Shown here: piece by piece, positions 9,497 to 25,075 of the stretch | Layout of the letters: every line of letters starts with the position of its first letter | Position numbering within the stretch: position 1 is the first letter of the stretch | DNA from: Parvivirga hydrogeniphila | GTDB lineage: Bacteria > Actinomycetota > Coriobacteriia > Anaerosomatales > Anaerosomataceae | DNA length: 64,000 nucleotides | Direction: 5' to 3' | Assembly (NCBI RefSeq): GCF_023371205.1 | Contig: NZ_JAMCCO010000001.1 | Location: forward strand, 182,662-246,661 | Notes under the pieces: generated by a model | Databases searched by the model: none | What the model saw: only the letters and a program-made list of their open reading frames with translations | Told to the model about the DNA's origin: nothing | Translations under genes and position numbers: made by a program

Positions 9497-10206
9497 TTCT
9501 CGACCTCTTTCTCGGAATACGCACGCGTCAGTGCATACTGCTGGACGAGTTGAAGAACGCTCGACGTCACCCAGTAGACGAGGACGCCGGCGGGCACGCT
9601 CCACCCGAAGAACAGCATCATGACCGCCATGTACAGCCCGATCATCCGCTGCTGACGGTCCTTCGACTGCGTCACCTGCGGCAGATACACGCTGAGTCCG
9701 AAGAGCACGACGAGCAAGATGTAGGGGAGTGCACCGACCAAGCCGGCTTCACCGAAGACGGTTTTCGGCGTCGATGTAAGGTCGGGCAGGATCACCCAGA
9801 AGCGCTTCGCGGCCTCCGCCTGCGCGGGCCCCATGGAGGCGATGTGCTTCAAGAAGAGGCCCGGTTTCTCCGGTGTACCGCCGAGGGTTCGGTACAGCGC
9901 GATCAAGATGGGGAACTGCAGGAGCGTAGGCAGGCATCCGCCAAATGGATTGACCTTGTGCTCCTCGTAGAACTTGAGCGTCTCGGCCTGCAGCTTCTCC
10001 TTGTCGTTCTTGTACTTCTCCTGCAGCGCCTTCAGCTTCGGTTGGATCCTCTGCAGCTCGTGCATCGACCGTATCTGCTTGACCGTGAGCGGCAGGAGCA
10101 CGACGCGCACCGCCACGGTGAGCAACACGATGGCGAACCCGTAGTCGTGCACCCACCCGTAGAAGTAGTTGAGGATTGCGAAGAGCGCGTTCTCTAAGGC
10201 CTGCAC
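9493..10206 (-). CDS. yidC: Membrane protein insertase YidC
   Basis: Inserts proteins into the cytoplasmic membrane, alone or with SecYEG. At 237 aa it is of the short Gram-positive/Oxa1 type without the large periplasmic domain. Membrane segments are visible near residues 20-40 (with the functionally important Arg in AVRVVLLPLT), around NPFGGCLPTLLQFPILIALY, and in three C-terminal segments ending with VPAGVLVYWVTSS. The cytoplasmic coiled hairpin (KLKALQEKYKNDKEKLQ) is present. It lies between yidD and jag with a GTGA overlap to jag. Confidence 0.95.
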   Translation of the reverse strand: MQALENALFAILNYFYGWVHDYGFAIVLLTVAVRVVLLPLTVKQIRSMHELQRIQPKLKALQEKYKNDKEKLQAETLKFYEEHKVNPFGGCLPTLLQFPILIALYRTLGGTPEKPGLFLKHIASMGPAQAEAAKRFWVILPDLTSTPKTVFGEAGLVGALPYILLVVLFGLSVYLPQVTQSKDRQQRMIGLYMAVMMLFFGWSVPAGVLVYWVTSSVLQLVQQYALTRAYSEKEVEK

Positions 10207-10294
10207 TGTTCACTCCTCTGTCCGTCACGGCCTGCTGCCGCGAAGCATCTCCGGTCTGCGCGGAAACGCGCGCTCTTTGTATTGGCTCTGTCGC

Positions 10295-10516
10295 TCATGG
10301 CACTGGATCGAACCCGCCTGGGTGGAATGGGTGGCACCGTGCTATCCGCTTCAGCGAGAGCCACGAGCCCTTGACGAGCCCATACCGCTCGAGCGCCTCC
10401 ACTGCATACTGGGAGCACGTCGGATAGTACCTGCACGAAGACGGTAGGGCAGGGGAGACGACCCTCTGATACGCCCGGACGACCCAGATGGCGAGCTGTG
10501 CGCCCGGCGACCTCAT
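10295..10516 (-). CDS. yidD: Membrane insertion efficiency factor YidD
   Basis: Small 73-aa protein that aids YidC-dependent membrane insertion. It carries the complete family signature: [32 protein letters not shown]. Its ATG overlaps the rnpA stop by 4 nt. An 88-bp gap separates it from yidC. Confidence 0.95.
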   Translation of the reverse strand: MRSPGAQLAIWVVRAYQRVVSPALPSSCRYYPTCSQYAVEALERYGLVKGSWLSLKRIARCHPFHPGGFDPVP

Positions 10517-10848
10517 CGCTTCACACCCGCTCGGTCGAGCGCGCTGCTGAGGGCCTCATCCAGGTCCGCTGGGCTGGCAGAGAGCGCGCTGGGTCGGGCG
10601 ATCACAGCCACGTGGTGTCCTGGCCACGGACCGCCGGCGCGGCGCACCGCCTCTCGCAAGACGCGCTTCGCCCGGTTGCGACGCACCGCGTTCCCTATAC
10701 TTCGGCCTGCCACGATCATGAGGCGCCCGTCTCGGGCGGACTCGCCGCCGCACTCGCGCACAATTACTGTCAGAAAATGGGTTCTCGCGGCCCTGCCTTC
10801 ATCGAACAGCCGTTCGATATCCGCCTTCTTGGTCAGCGTGCCCCGCAT
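10513..10848 (-). CDS. rnpA: Ribonuclease P protein component
   Basis: Protein subunit of RNase P, which removes 5' leaders from tRNA precursors. The conserved RNR box region [16 protein letters not shown] is present, preceded by the [12 protein letters not shown]-terminus. I chose the internal ATG at 10848 (111 aa), which gives the normal family length. The longer frame would overlap rpmH and adds nonconserved sequence. It starts 25 bp after the rpmH stop and is coupled to yidD. Confidence 0.95.
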   Translation of the reverse strand: MRGTLTKKADIERLFDEGRAARTHFLTVIVRECGGESARDGRLMIVAGRSIGNAVRRNRAKRVLREAVRRAGGPWPGHHVAVIARPSALSASPADLDEALSSALDRAGVKR

Positions 10849-10873
10849 CGCGGGCACCGCCTGATCCTCGCCG

Positions 10874-11017
10874 TCAGGCCGCGCTCGGAGCGAGGACCTT
10901 CCGGCCCTTCCGACGTCGCGCCGCGAGAACGGCACGCCCGCCCTTGGTGGACATGCGCGCCCTGAACCCGTGGGTCTTCGCCCTCTTGCGATTGTTCGGC
11001 TGGTATGTCCGCTTCAC
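10874..11017 (-). CDS. rpmH: Large ribosomal subunit protein bL34
   Basis: A 47-aa highly basic ribosomal protein. [17 protein letters not shown] and the RRRKGRKVL tail are diagnostic. It uses a GTG start at 11017 with GGAGG six bases upstream. It is the first gene of the minus-strand origin operon rpmH-rnpA-yidD-yidC-jag-rsmG. Confidence 0.97.
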   Translation of the reverse strand: MKRTYQPNNRKRAKTHGFRARMSTKGGRAVLAARRRKGRKVLAPSAA

Positions 11018-11070
11018 AGTGATCCTCCGTTCACGCCGAGCACATGGCTGGCACAGTAGTAAGCCGCATG

Positions 11071-11100
11071 ATACTACCCGTCTGGCCTCCTCGTGGTCAA
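11071..11100 (-). promoter_or_regulatory. Putative sigma70-type promoter of the rpmH operon
   Basis: On the minus strand TTGACC (11095-11100) and TAGTAT (11071-11076) are separated by 18 bp. The predicted start, near 11064, leaves a leader of about 47 nt before rpmH. Based on consensus match only. Confidence 0.6.
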
Positions 11101-11149
11101 GGACCGGCGGCGCGATCGCACCCCGTGGCAGGCTTCGGCGTTTCGACAA

Positions 11150-11744
11150 CCTCTGCACACAAAGCCCCGGAAACAAATTCTTCGAAATCTGTGGATAGTG
11201 GGGAAAACGCAGGATTCTCTCGTGTGGAACCTGTGGATAACGCGTTTCGCTCGATTGTTGGGCCCGTCGGCCCTCTGGTAGAATCGCCGCTGTCGCCGAG
11301 CCGACCGTCTTTGGCTCAAGACCTTGAAAAACCGCAGGTAGAAGCCCTGATTGTGTCGGTTCGTGCAATCTCGCACAGGTGGATGCCGCACCGCCGACGC
11401 CACCAGCGAGATCGTACGGAACGGGTTTTCTCGCGTATCCACACCGCTGGCCTCGAGGATCGGCGGCGCGGACGACTCCGACGCCCGTTTTCCACGGGGA
11501 CCCATCTCGTGTGCGTGCCGATCGGGGCTTTTCGAAGACAGGATTCCGGGCTTGTCCACAGATGTGGAAAGGTCTGTGGATACTCCCGGAAAACCGCTCG
11601 CTGGCTGGTGTCTTGGCTGATGCCGGAAGCTGAAAGCGGGCAGACGCTGCGCCACGACTGTCGCTCGCTTCGGCGCGAAGGGGTGTGGACGGCGTTGTGG
11701 ACGACGATGTGGATATTCCGCGCTTCCGGGCGAGAGGGGGTGTG
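11150..11744. other. oriC, upstream half (DnaA-box cluster between rpmH and the GHKL gene)
   Basis: The 727-bp gap between rpmH (ends at 11017) and the next gene (11745) holds no convincing coding sequence. It is rich in DnaA-box-like 9-mers (consensus TTATCCACA or its complement TGTGGATAA). A perfect copy is at 11232-11240. One-mismatch copies are at 11190-11198 (TGTGGATAG), 11435-11443 (GTATCCACA), 11552-11560 (TTGTCCACA), 11575-11583 (TGTGGATAC) and 11708-11716 (TGTGGATAT). The stretch 11168-11220 is distinctly AT-richer than its surroundings and is the best candidate for the unwinding element. Gene orientation diverges here, as expected for a bidirectional origin. Confidence 0.85.
11255..11284 (+). 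promoter_or_regulatory. Putative sigma70-type promoter inside oriC
   Basis: TTGTTG (11255-11260) and TAGAAT (11279-11284) have 18-bp spacing on the plus strand. A transcript from here would have a leader of about 450 nt before the GHKL-dnaA pair and would cross most DnaA boxes. It could serve dnaA with DnaA autoregulation, or act on its own. Consensus match only. Confidence 0.45.
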
Positions 11745-12575
11745 ATGAGGCAGTTCTACGCGGCCACTGAGACCGCCTCTGGCGGTGCCGTTGTGGACTA
11801 CCCTTCGTCCGCCCAGACAGCTGCGGACGCCCACGACGACCTCGGCGCACTTCGCGCCCGGATCGCGGTCTACGACTCCCCGGCCGCTCCTCCCCGCGTG
11901 GAAGACGTCGTCGCTCAGGGGGCGCGCGCCTTCATCGACACGCTTTCGTCTACCGTGTACGAGCTCGCTCACCAAGCAGGCGGGTCGATCCCGTTCGTCG
12001 TGATTCGCGAGATCGCCGAGAACCTGATTCACGCCGATTTCCGGGAGGCCGTCGTCACCATCACCGATGGCGGCAACACCATCCGCTTCTCCGATCAGGG
12101 CCCCGGCATCCGCGACAAGGACCGCGCGGTTCTTCCAGGCTTCTCCACGGCGTCTGCCAGCATGAAGTCGATCATCCGCGGGGTCGGCTCTGGTCTTCCG
12201 GTCGCCCGGGAATGCCTGTCATTCAGCGGCGGTTCGCTGTCGTTGGAAGACAACCTCGGGCACGGAACCGTCGTGACGCTTACGGTCTCCGGCGACCACG
12301 GGCACGCGTCTGCGCGTGAAGAACCGTATGCCTCGTCGTTTCCACGGCTCTCGACCCGGCAGAAGCAGATCTTGTCGCTCACGCTCGAACTCGGCTCGAT
12401 CGGCCCATCGTCTGTTTCCCGCGAGCTTGGCATCGCCTTGTCCACGGCGTACCGCGACCTTGAGGCGCTCGAGCGGCTCTCGTTGCTCGCGAGCGACGAC
12501 ACCGGTAAGCGCTCCTTGACACCTCTCGGAGAACGGGTGCTGGTCCGGCTGCTGGACGGAGGGGCAGGGCTGTGA
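11745..12575 (+). CDS. GHKL-type ATPase with C-terminal helix-turn-helix, coupled to dnaA
   Basis: A 276-aa protein with a histidine-kinase-like ATPase fold: N-box [11 protein letters not shown] (about residues 88-98), DQGPGI (G1), [11 protein letters not shown] (G2) and [10 protein letters not shown]. No phosphoacceptor His domain is present, so it is a stand-alone ATPase module similar to anti-sigma or regulatory GHKL proteins. The C-terminal 70 residues form a winged-helix-like DNA-binding region ([11 protein letters not shown], then [21 protein letters not shown]). The ATG has a GAGAGGGGG ribosome site. The TGA stop overlaps the dnaA start, so the two are co-translated. I infer a regulator of replication initiation or of dnaA transcription; the function is unproven. 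Confidence 0.82.
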   Translation: MRQFYAATETASGGAVVDYPSSAQTAADAHDDLGALRARIAVYDSPAAPPRVEDVVAQGARAFIDTLSSTVYELAHQAGGSIPFVVIREIAENLIHADFREAVVTITDGGNTIRFSDQGPGIRDKDRAVLPGFSTASASMKSIIRGVGSGLPVARECLSFSGGSLSLEDNLGHGTVVTLTVSGDHGHASAREEPYASSFPRLSTRQKQILSLTLELGSIGPSSVSRELGIALSTAYRDLEALERLSLLASDDTGKRSLTPLGERVLVRLLDGGAGL

Positions 12576-13951
12576 TGGTCGCTGGCACCGCCGCTCTGTG
12601 GACAGACGCGCTCGAGATCGTGCGCTCAGAGCTCAACACACCCACATTCAAGACGTGGTTCGAGCACACGGCGCCGCTCCGCCTCGATGAGGACGTGTTC
12701 GTCGTGGGCGTTCCGAACGAGTTCGCTCGCGACTGGCTGGATTCTCGCTACTCCGGGCTGCTCGCTGCCGCACTGAGCCAGGTCGCCGGCCGGCCGCTTC
12801 GGGTCTCTTTCGAGGTCTCGGACAGCCCCGCCGTCGTGGTGGAGCGCGCGGTCGTCGAGCAGCAGGCCGCGGAACCGGATCGCCCGGATGGGCGCCGCTC
12901 CCGGCACACAGACGAGGTCGAGTTCAACCCGAAGTACACCTTCGATTCGTTCGTCGTCGGTTCGTCGAACGAATTCGCCTACCACGCAGCGCTCGCAGTC
13001 GCGGAGACGCCGGGCGGCGCGTACAACCCCTTGTATATCTATGGCGGGGTCGGCCTTGGCAAGACGCACTTGCTTCAAGCCATCGGCCACTACGTCTCAG
13101 CGAGCTTTCCCCACAAACGTGTCAAGTACGTGTCAAGCGAGCAGTTCACGAACGACTTCATCAATTCCATCGGTGATCGCGACAAGAGCCGCATCGACGG
13201 TTTCCGGCGACAGTACCGCACCAACGACGTGCTGCTCGTTGACGACATCCAGTTCATCGCGGGCAAGGAGCAGACCCAAGAAGAGTTCTTCCATACCTTC
13301 AACGCGTTGCAGCAGGCAGGAAAACAGATCGTCTTGTCCTCAGATAAGCCCCCGAAGGACATCGGCAACATCGAAGACCGGCTGCGCAGCAGGTTCGAGA
13401 TGGGCCTTATCACGGATATCCAGCCGCCTGAGCTCGAGACGCGTATCGCCATCCTGCGGCGCAAGGTGGAAGCCGAGCGCCTGCTCGTGCCCGACGAGGT
13501 CCTTTCATTCATCGCAGAGCGCATCGCGAGCAACATCCGCGAGCTCGAGGGTGCACTCATCAGAATCGTGGCCTTCAGCTCGCTTACGCGCGCGCCGATC
13601 GATCTCGACCTTGCTTCGGCGGTCTTGAAAGACATCTTCCCTGAGCGCTCCGCTCGACCGATCTCCATCGCGACGATCCAGCAGGAGGTCTGCAAGTTCT
13701 ACGGGATTTCGAAGGCCGATCTCACAGGAAGCAAGCGCTCGCAGGCCTACGTGTACCCTCGTCAGATCGCCATGTACCTTGCGCGCGAGCTCACTGACTT
13801 CTCGCTTCCTCGCATCGGACAGGAGTTCGGTGGGCGTGACCACACCACCGTCATCCACGCCACTGCGAAGATCCGCAAACTCATGAACGAGCAGCGCGAA
13901 GTCTACAATCAAGTGCAGACGCTCACGAACCAGATCAAGAAACGGAGTTGA
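12575..13951 (+). CDS. dnaA: Chromosomal replication initiator DnaA
   Basis: AAA+ initiator that binds DnaA boxes and melts oriC. The 458-aa protein has a domain I start ([22 protein letters not shown]), a short linker, Walker [12 protein letters not shown] at about residue 156, Walker [12 protein letters not shown], and the domain IV signature [11 protein letters not shown] at about 419. Two starts are possible, GTG at 12572 and ATG at 12575, both overlapping the stop of the upstream GHKL gene. Domain II is short. Flanking DnaA boxes suggest autoregulation. Confidence 0.97.
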   Translation: MVAGTAALWTDALEIVRSELNTPTFKTWFEHTAPLRLDEDVFVVGVPNEFARDWLDSRYSGLLAAALSQVAGRPLRVSFEVSDSPAVVVERAVVEQQAAEPDRPDGRRSRHTDEVEFNPKYTFDSFVVGSSNEFAYHAALAVAETPGGAYNPLYIYGGVGLGKTHLLQAIGHYVSASFPHKRVKYVSSEQFTNDFINSIGDRDKSRIDGFRRQYRTNDVLLVDDIQFIAGKEQTQEEFFHTFNALQQAGKQIVLSSDKPPKDIGNIEDRLRSRFEMGLITDIQPPELETRIAILRRKVEAERLLVPDEVLSFIAERIASNIRELEGALIRIVAFSSLTRAPIDLDLASAVLKDIFPERSARPISIATIQQEVCKFYGISKADLTGSKRSQAYVYPRQIAMYLARELTDFSLPRIGQEFGGRDHTTVIHATAKIRKLMNEQREVYNQVQTLTNQIKKRS

Positions 13952-14167
13952 TAACCGTGTGGAGAACAGGTGAGGGAGGTGTGGATAACACGTCTGATGT
14001 GTTGACAGGTGTCGGTGTGTACACGTCCTGTGGGAGAACCTCTGTTCTATCCACAGGTGCCGTCCTCATGGACACACCCGCTCCGAACTCGAAAGACCGT
14101 GGTTTTCCACACTATCCACAGCCCTGACTGTTACGATGAGGTTTGTTGAGAGAAGAGAGGAATAACC
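13952..14167. other. oriC, downstream half (dnaA-dnaN intergenic DnaA boxes)
   Basis: The 216-bp gap holds a perfect DnaA box TGTGGATAA (13980-13988) and two CTATCCACA boxes (14047-14055, 14112-14120). The last is directly preceded by TTTTCCACA (14103-14111). No open reading frame is convincing. Together with the upstream cluster this makes a bipartite origin around dnaA. Confidence 0.8.
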
Positions 14168-15265
14168 ATGAAGGTCTCGCTCGCCCGAACCGAACTGGCA
14201 GACGCGCTTTTCATCATCAACCGTGGTCTCTCTTCTCGAACCACGCTCCCGATCCTCTCGGGTGTGCTGCTCACAGCCAAGGGCGACGATCTCGTGTTGA
14301 ACTCGACAGACCTCGACGTGTCGGTGAAGACCGGAGTCAAAGCACGAGTCGATGAAGCCGGCAGCACCGTCGTACCGGGGAGGTTGTTCGGGGACATCAT
14401 CAGGAGCCTTCCTGAAGGCGCGGTGAGCGTCGAGACTGAAGGAACGAGCGTACGTGTCGTGTCTGGCACGAGCTCGTTCACGCTGAAGACGCTCTCACCG
14501 GACGAGTTCCCGCGCTTCCCAGAGGTCGATTCCGAGAACGAAGTGACGCTCGAGGTCGGGCTGTTCACGACGATGGTGCAGAAGGTGGCCCGAGCGGTGA
14601 GCAAGGACGAGACGCGACCTGTGTTGACAGGAGCCCTCGTCGAAGTGAGCGACGGGAACGTGACCATGGTCTCGACCGACTCGTACCGGTTGTGTCTAGC
14701 AGAAGCGAGCGGACAGAACGAGTCACGGCAGTTCAGCGCAGTCATCCCAGGTCGAGCACTCGACGACGTGTCGAAACTGGTCGCCGGATCCGAGGGCGTC
14801 ACGATCGCCTCAGCACAGAATCAGATCGTGTTCGTGTTCGGAGGGACGACGTTCGTCACACGGAGGATAGAAGGCGTCTTCCCGAACTACAAACAGCTTC
14901 TGCCCTCCGAGTACGAGACGCGCGTCACTGTGAACAAAGAAGAGATGCTCTCCGCCGTGCGCCGTGTGTCTCTCATGGCGCAGCACAGTGCACCTGTGAG
15001 AGTGACGGTGTCTCCAGAGGAGCGGACGCTCGTGCTCTCGGCACAGACGCACGACGTCGGCGATGCGACCGAGGTCGTCGAGGCCGACGTCGAGGGCCAG
15101 CCAGTCGAGATGGCCTTCAACCACGCGTACCTTACGGACGGCATCACCGGCGCCGATTCGGAGAAGATCACGCTCGACATCGTGAGCCCCATGAAACCCG
15201 GCGTGATCCGCGCAGGGGAGGACATCTCCTACACCTACCTGCTCATGCCTGTTCGACTCGGGTGA
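14168..15265 (+). CDS. dnaN: DNA polymerase III beta sliding clamp
   Basis: Processivity clamp of the replicase, 365 aa, the usual length for three clamp-fold domains. Recognisable parts are the N-terminus MKVSLARTELADALFIINRGLSSR shortened to KVSLARTELADAL, then LPILSGVLL, the middle domain with DETRPVLTGALVEV, and the C-terminal YLLMPVRL that forms the peptide-binding edge. The ATG has AGAGAGG eight bases upstream. dnaN is followed by recF after 3 bp, so they are one operon. Confidence 0.97.
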   Translation: MKVSLARTELADALFIINRGLSSRTTLPILSGVLLTAKGDDLVLNSTDLDVSVKTGVKARVDEAGSTVVPGRLFGDIIRSLPEGAVSVETEGTSVRVVSGTSSFTLKTLSPDEFPRFPEVDSENEVTLEVGLFTTMVQKVARAVSKDETRPVLTGALVEVSDGNVTMVSTDSYRLCLAEASGQNESRQFSAVIPGRALDDVSKLVAGSEGVTIASAQNQIVFVFGGTTFVTRRIEGVFPNYKQLLPSEYETRVTVNKEEMLSAVRRVSLMAQHSAPVRVTVSPEERTLVLSAQTHDVGDATEVVEADVEGQPVEMAFNHAYLTDGITGADSEKITLDIVSPMKPGVIRAGEDISYTYLLMPVRLG

Positions 15266-15268
15266 GAC

Positions 15269-16373
15269 GTGCCGCTGCACATTGGCCGCATCACGCTCGA
15301 GCACTTCCGGAACCACCGGTTCTTCGATTCCGGGACGCTTGCACGCACGGCGGTCTTCATCGGGCCGAACGGCTCAGGGAAGACGAACGTGCTCGAGGCT
15401 ATCGACCTTGTGATAAGCGGGAGGTCCTTCCGGCAAGCGCGCCTCGAAGACGTCGTCGAATGGGGGGAAGCCAGCGCGCAGGTGCGCCTGTTCGGAACGC
15501 GCGACGGTGCACAGACCGAGGTCGAAGAGAGGATCGCGTTCGACGGCGACAGACGCCTTCTCATCGACGGGATCGAGAAGAAGCGCAGAAGCGAGGCCTT
15601 GCGAGGCACGCACACGGTCGTGTTCCGCCCAGACGACCTCGATCTCGTGAAGGGCTCCGCAGACGTACGGCGCGACGCGATCGACGCGCTCGGAGGCCGC
15701 CTGTCGGACGCGTACGCGCACACGCGGCGGGAGTACCTGAAGGTCGTCCGTCACAGGAATGCGCTGCTTCGGGAGTGGAAGGCCACCAAGACCGACCTCG
15801 CGGTGTGGACGCAGCAGGCCGTCATGCTCGGCGCTCGCCTGCTCGTGCACCGGCGGAGGCTCGTCGCGCGGCTGTTCGATCACGTGGCGGCACAGCACGA
15901 GAACTTGAGTGAGGCTGCTGTGCTGTCAGTCGAGTACCACGACCGGTGCGGTCTTGGGATCACAGACCCGCACGTCGAGGTTTCTCTCGACGAGGCGAAG
16001 GCCGCGCTCGCGGCCGAGTTCGTGAACCGCGAGAGCGACGAGCGAGAGAGGGCGACGACCGTCGTCGGGCCTCACAGAGACGACCTCGTGCTCTTGCTCG
16101 ACGGGCGAGAGGCCAGGCGGTTCGCGTCACAAGGCCAGCAACGGAGCATCGCGCTCGCGTGGAGGATCGGCGAGATGCGGACGATCGCTGACGTGTCAGG
16201 GGCGGAGCCTATCCTTCTGCTCGACGACGTGATGTCCGAGCTCGACGAGCGAAGGCGAGCAGCGCTGCAGGCGTGCATCGGTGAAGCGGTGCAGACGATG
16301 ATCACGACGACAGACAGGTCGCACGTCCCGGAAACAGGAGAAGCGGTCAGCGTGGTCGACCTGGGAAGAAGCG

Positions 16374-16381
<8 letters not shown>
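15269..16381 (+). CDS. recF: DNA replication/repair protein RecF
   Basis: SMC-like ATPase that loads RecA at gaps. The 370-aa protein has Walker A GPNGSGKTN near residue 32, FRPDDLDLVKG, the ABC signature region QGQQRSIALA, and Walker B PILLLDDVMSELDERR. GTG start 3 bp after dnaN. The 3' end overlaps dciA by 8 nt. Confidence 0.95.
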
Positions 16382-18906
<2,525 letters not shown>

Positions 18907-18935
18907 GGCCGGCACGCGGAGGCGGGCGACACGAC

Positions 18936-19469
18936 ATGGGCGATGTCCCGCGCAGAGAGCCACGGAAGTTCGAGCCGCCTCCCTGGGAGCGCGACGCGTT
19001 CGAGGAGCTCCGGCGCCGCAAGGAGCAGGAGCGGGCGGAACGCGAGCTGGAAGAAGCGCTCGAGCGGGCGCGGCTCTCTGCAACGCAGCAGGCGCAGCAG
19101 GCGGCCCAAGGCCAACCCGCGGCCGAGCGGCCCGAAGCGGAGCGGCCCGAAGCGGCGCCTGCCGTTCCGGCGGCGGGGCAGATCGACGAGCGGCAGATCG
19201 AGCGGATGCTGATCGAGCTCTCGCTCGAAGAGCCGCGGGCCTCCGAGCACGTATCGGCGGTCGCGACGGTGGTCGCAGCGGCGATGGCGGCAGCGGGGCT
19301 CGGGTTCGTGGTGTGGTCGGCCGTGCTGTTCGCACGGACGCGGGCATCAGACGCGGTGGCGGCGGCATCTCCGCTGGTCACGACCATCGCGTCGCTTCTG
19401 ATGATGTTGTGGGGCTTCATGATGATCGGGGGCGGCGTGCTTCTCTGGAGGAGGCACAACGTCCGATGA
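18936..19469 (+). CDS. Hypothetical membrane protein between gyrB and gyrA
   Basis: I do not recognise a family. The 177-aa product has a highly charged N-terminal half that is probably an extended helix or coiled coil (Glu/Arg-rich, about residues 18-50), then an Ala/Pro/Glu-rich linker. Two C-terminal membrane segments follow (around [19 protein letters not shown] and [19 protein letters not shown]), then a basic end. It has codon use like its neighbours and begins 29 bp after gyrB, so it is likely in the gyrB-gyrA operon. Confidence 0.75.
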   Translation: MGDVPRREPRKFEPPPWERDAFEELRRRKEQERAERELEEALERARLSATQQAQQAAQGQPAAERPEAERPEAAPAVPAAGQIDERQIERMLIELSLEEPRASEHVSAVATVVAAAMAAAGLGFVVWSAVLFARTRASDAVAAASPLVTTIASLLMMLWGFMMIGGGVLLWRRHNVR

Positions 19470-19490
19470 CAGATGGTGAGGAGCGGAAGC

Positions 19491-22035
<2,545 letters not shown>

Positions 22036-22049
<14 letters not shown>

Positions 22050-22746
22050 CGCTGGCGCCCCGGACGGCCCGCTTCAGGCGGTCCTGTTCGACTTCGACGG
22101 GACGCTCGCCGACAGCATCCCGCACATCCGCGCGTCGTTCCAGCACGCCGTACGCGAGGTGCTCGGCGAGGAGATCCCCGACGAGGTGCTGCTGCGCAAC
22201 GTCGGGATGCCGCTCGCGCAGCAGATGCGGATCTTGACAGACGACGAGGAGGTCGCCGAGCGCCTGCTCCACGCCTACCGCGCGTACAACCACGCGACGC
22301 ACGACGAGATGGTGCGCGCGTTCCCTGGCGCGCACGAAGCGCTAGCGGCCATCCGGTCGACAGGGGCGCGGCTCGGGCTCGTCACCTCGAAGAGCAGGCC
22401 GATCGCAGAGCGCGGCATCCAGCTTCTCGGCATGCGCGACGCGTTCGACGTGGTGGTGACAGCGGACGACGTGGCGGCTCACAAGCCGGACCCGACGCCG
22501 GTCCTCCACGCGCTCGCCGGGCTCGGGGTGGACGCTTCGGATGCTGCCTACGTCGGCGACAGCTCCGCAGACGTCGCCTCAGCCAAGGCGGCCGGAGTGC
22601 TCGCCGTGGCCGTTACCTGGGGAGTCGCGCCGCGCGAGCGCCTGATGGAAGCGGAGCCGGACCTCATCGTGGACTCGCTGGACGAGCTCCTTGCTGCGCT
22701 CGGGTTCGAAGCGGTCGCCTGCGAGAGCGACGGTACGGACGGGTAG
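22036..22746 (+). CDS. HAD-family phosphatase (PpaX/Gph-like)
   Basis: A 236-aa HAD hydrolase with motif [10 protein letters not shown], motif II GLVTSK, a conserved Lys in AAHKPDPTP and motif [16 protein letters not shown]. An alpha-helical cap of type C1 follows motif I. Closest in layout to phosphoglycolate phosphatase or pyrophosphatase PpaX; the substrate cannot be deduced. The ATG at 22036 overlaps the gyrA end by 14 nt. Confidence 0.88.
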
Positions 22747-22784
22747 GAATCCGCACAGGACCGAAGACCGTTACGGAGGCTCGT

Positions 22785-24301
22785 ATGTCGAAGAACAAGG
22801 CGCTCGTCGGTGCCGCGGCCGTGGTGCTCGTCGCGGCAGGCGTGACTTGGGCCGTCGTCGGCCGTGGCGCGGGGGCCGTAGAGGTTTCTGTCGAGAAGGC
22901 CGCGCGAGGGCCGCTCGAGGTGACGGTGAGCGCAGCCGGTTCGGTCGCGCCTGGCACGAAGGCCGACATCTTCCCGCCGGCCGCGGGGACGCTCGCCTCC
23001 ATCGAAGTCTCCGAAGGCCAGCAGGTGAAGGCCGGCGACGTCATCGCGGTGATGGACACGCGCCCGCTCGAGCTCCAGGTCGCCCAGGCGCAGGCGGCAT
23101 ACGACGCCGCGCTCGCGCAGGCCGACGCGGTCGGCCAGCAGCAGCCCTCATCGGCCGACGAGAAGGCGGCGTCGGCGGCCGTCACCGCAGCGTGGTCGGC
23201 CTATCAGGCGGCAGCGAAGCAGTACGAGCTCGTGAGCTCTGGCGGCGTGAGCGACCCGGCGGCGCTCCAGCAGGCGCAGACCGCGGTCACGCTCGCGCAG
23301 GCCGCCTACGACGCAGCCGCAGCAGCCTACGACGCCTACAAGGCGAGCGTGTACGATCCGGCCCCCGAGCCGAAGGACCCGACGATCGTCGAGGCCCTCG
23401 AAGCGCTCGAGTCCGCGAAGCAGCAGGCGGCCGACGCGCTGGCGGCAGCGCAGGCCAACCTCGCGGCGCTGACGTCCGCTGGCGCGAACCCGACGGCCGT
23501 GGCGAGCGCCAAAGCGGCACGCGACCAGGCGTGGGCGGCATACCAGGCGGCGCTCGCGCAGCAGGAGAAGCTCGCCAGGGCCGACACGAGAAAGGCCCGC
23601 TCTTCTGCGGCGGCCGGGGTGGAGGCGGCCCGGCAGGCGCTGGAGTACGCCGCTGGCGTGCTCGAGCGGGCGACGCTTCGCGCACCCATCGACGGGACCG
23701 TGCTCTTCAACAGCGCGACGGCCGCACTGCCCGCAAGCGCGCTCGGTGGTTCGGGCGGGGGCGCGGCGGGAGGCGAACCGGTCGTCGGCAGCGCCGTGTC
23801 GCCGGCGTCGGCGCCGTTCACCGTGGTCGCCTTGGACGACCTGACGTTCGAGGCGCAGGTAGACGAGGCTGATGTCGTCAACGTGAAGCCGGGCATGAAG
23901 GCGACAGTCGTGCTCGATTCGCTGCCTGGCCGTTCGTTCGCCACCACGGTCGAACGCATCGGCACGGCGTCGGTTGTGACACCGACGGGCGGAACGGCCT
24001 TCCCCGTGGTCTTCCGACTGGCGAACGCGAAGGAGACGGTGCTGCTCGGCATGAACGGCACCGCCGAGATCGTCGTCGAGTCGCTGCAGGACGTCTTGAG
24101 CGTGCCCATCGAAGCGGTGCTCGACGACGCTGGGACGAGCTACGTGTACACGGTCCGGGACGGCAAGGCGAAGCGCGTCGAGGTCACGACCGGGCGCATG
24201 ACCGAGACGCGGGCGGAGATCGTCTCGGGCCTCACGGCCGGCGACGAGGTCATCGTCGGCGGGCTGTCCTCCGTCAAAGACGGCGCCGCCGTCAAGGTGA
24301 A

Positions 24302-24305
<4 letters not shown>
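22785..24305 (+). CDS. MacA/HlyD-type periplasmic adaptor-like efflux protein
   Basis: A 506-aa membrane fusion protein. It has an N-terminal signal anchor (about residues 6-25), a biotinyl-lipoyl half (VSEGQQVKAGDVIAVMDT) and an unusually long Ala/Gln/Lys-rich helical hairpin (about residues 95-295). The second lipoyl half (LRAPIDGTVLF), a Gly/Ala-rich loop, a beta-barrel domain and a membrane-proximal domain (GLTAGDEVIVGGL) follow. GGAGG precedes the ATG. It is directly followed by MacB-type ATPase and permease genes. In a Gram-positive there is no TolC, so it probably works at the cell surface with the permease. Cargo is unknown. Confidence 0.88.

Positions 24306-25071
<766 letters not shown>

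Positions 25072-25075
<4 letters not shown>

Noticed and set aside
11291-11744. Short open frames in the origin region
   Set aside because: They cross DnaA boxes, lack ribosome sites and show no coding pattern.
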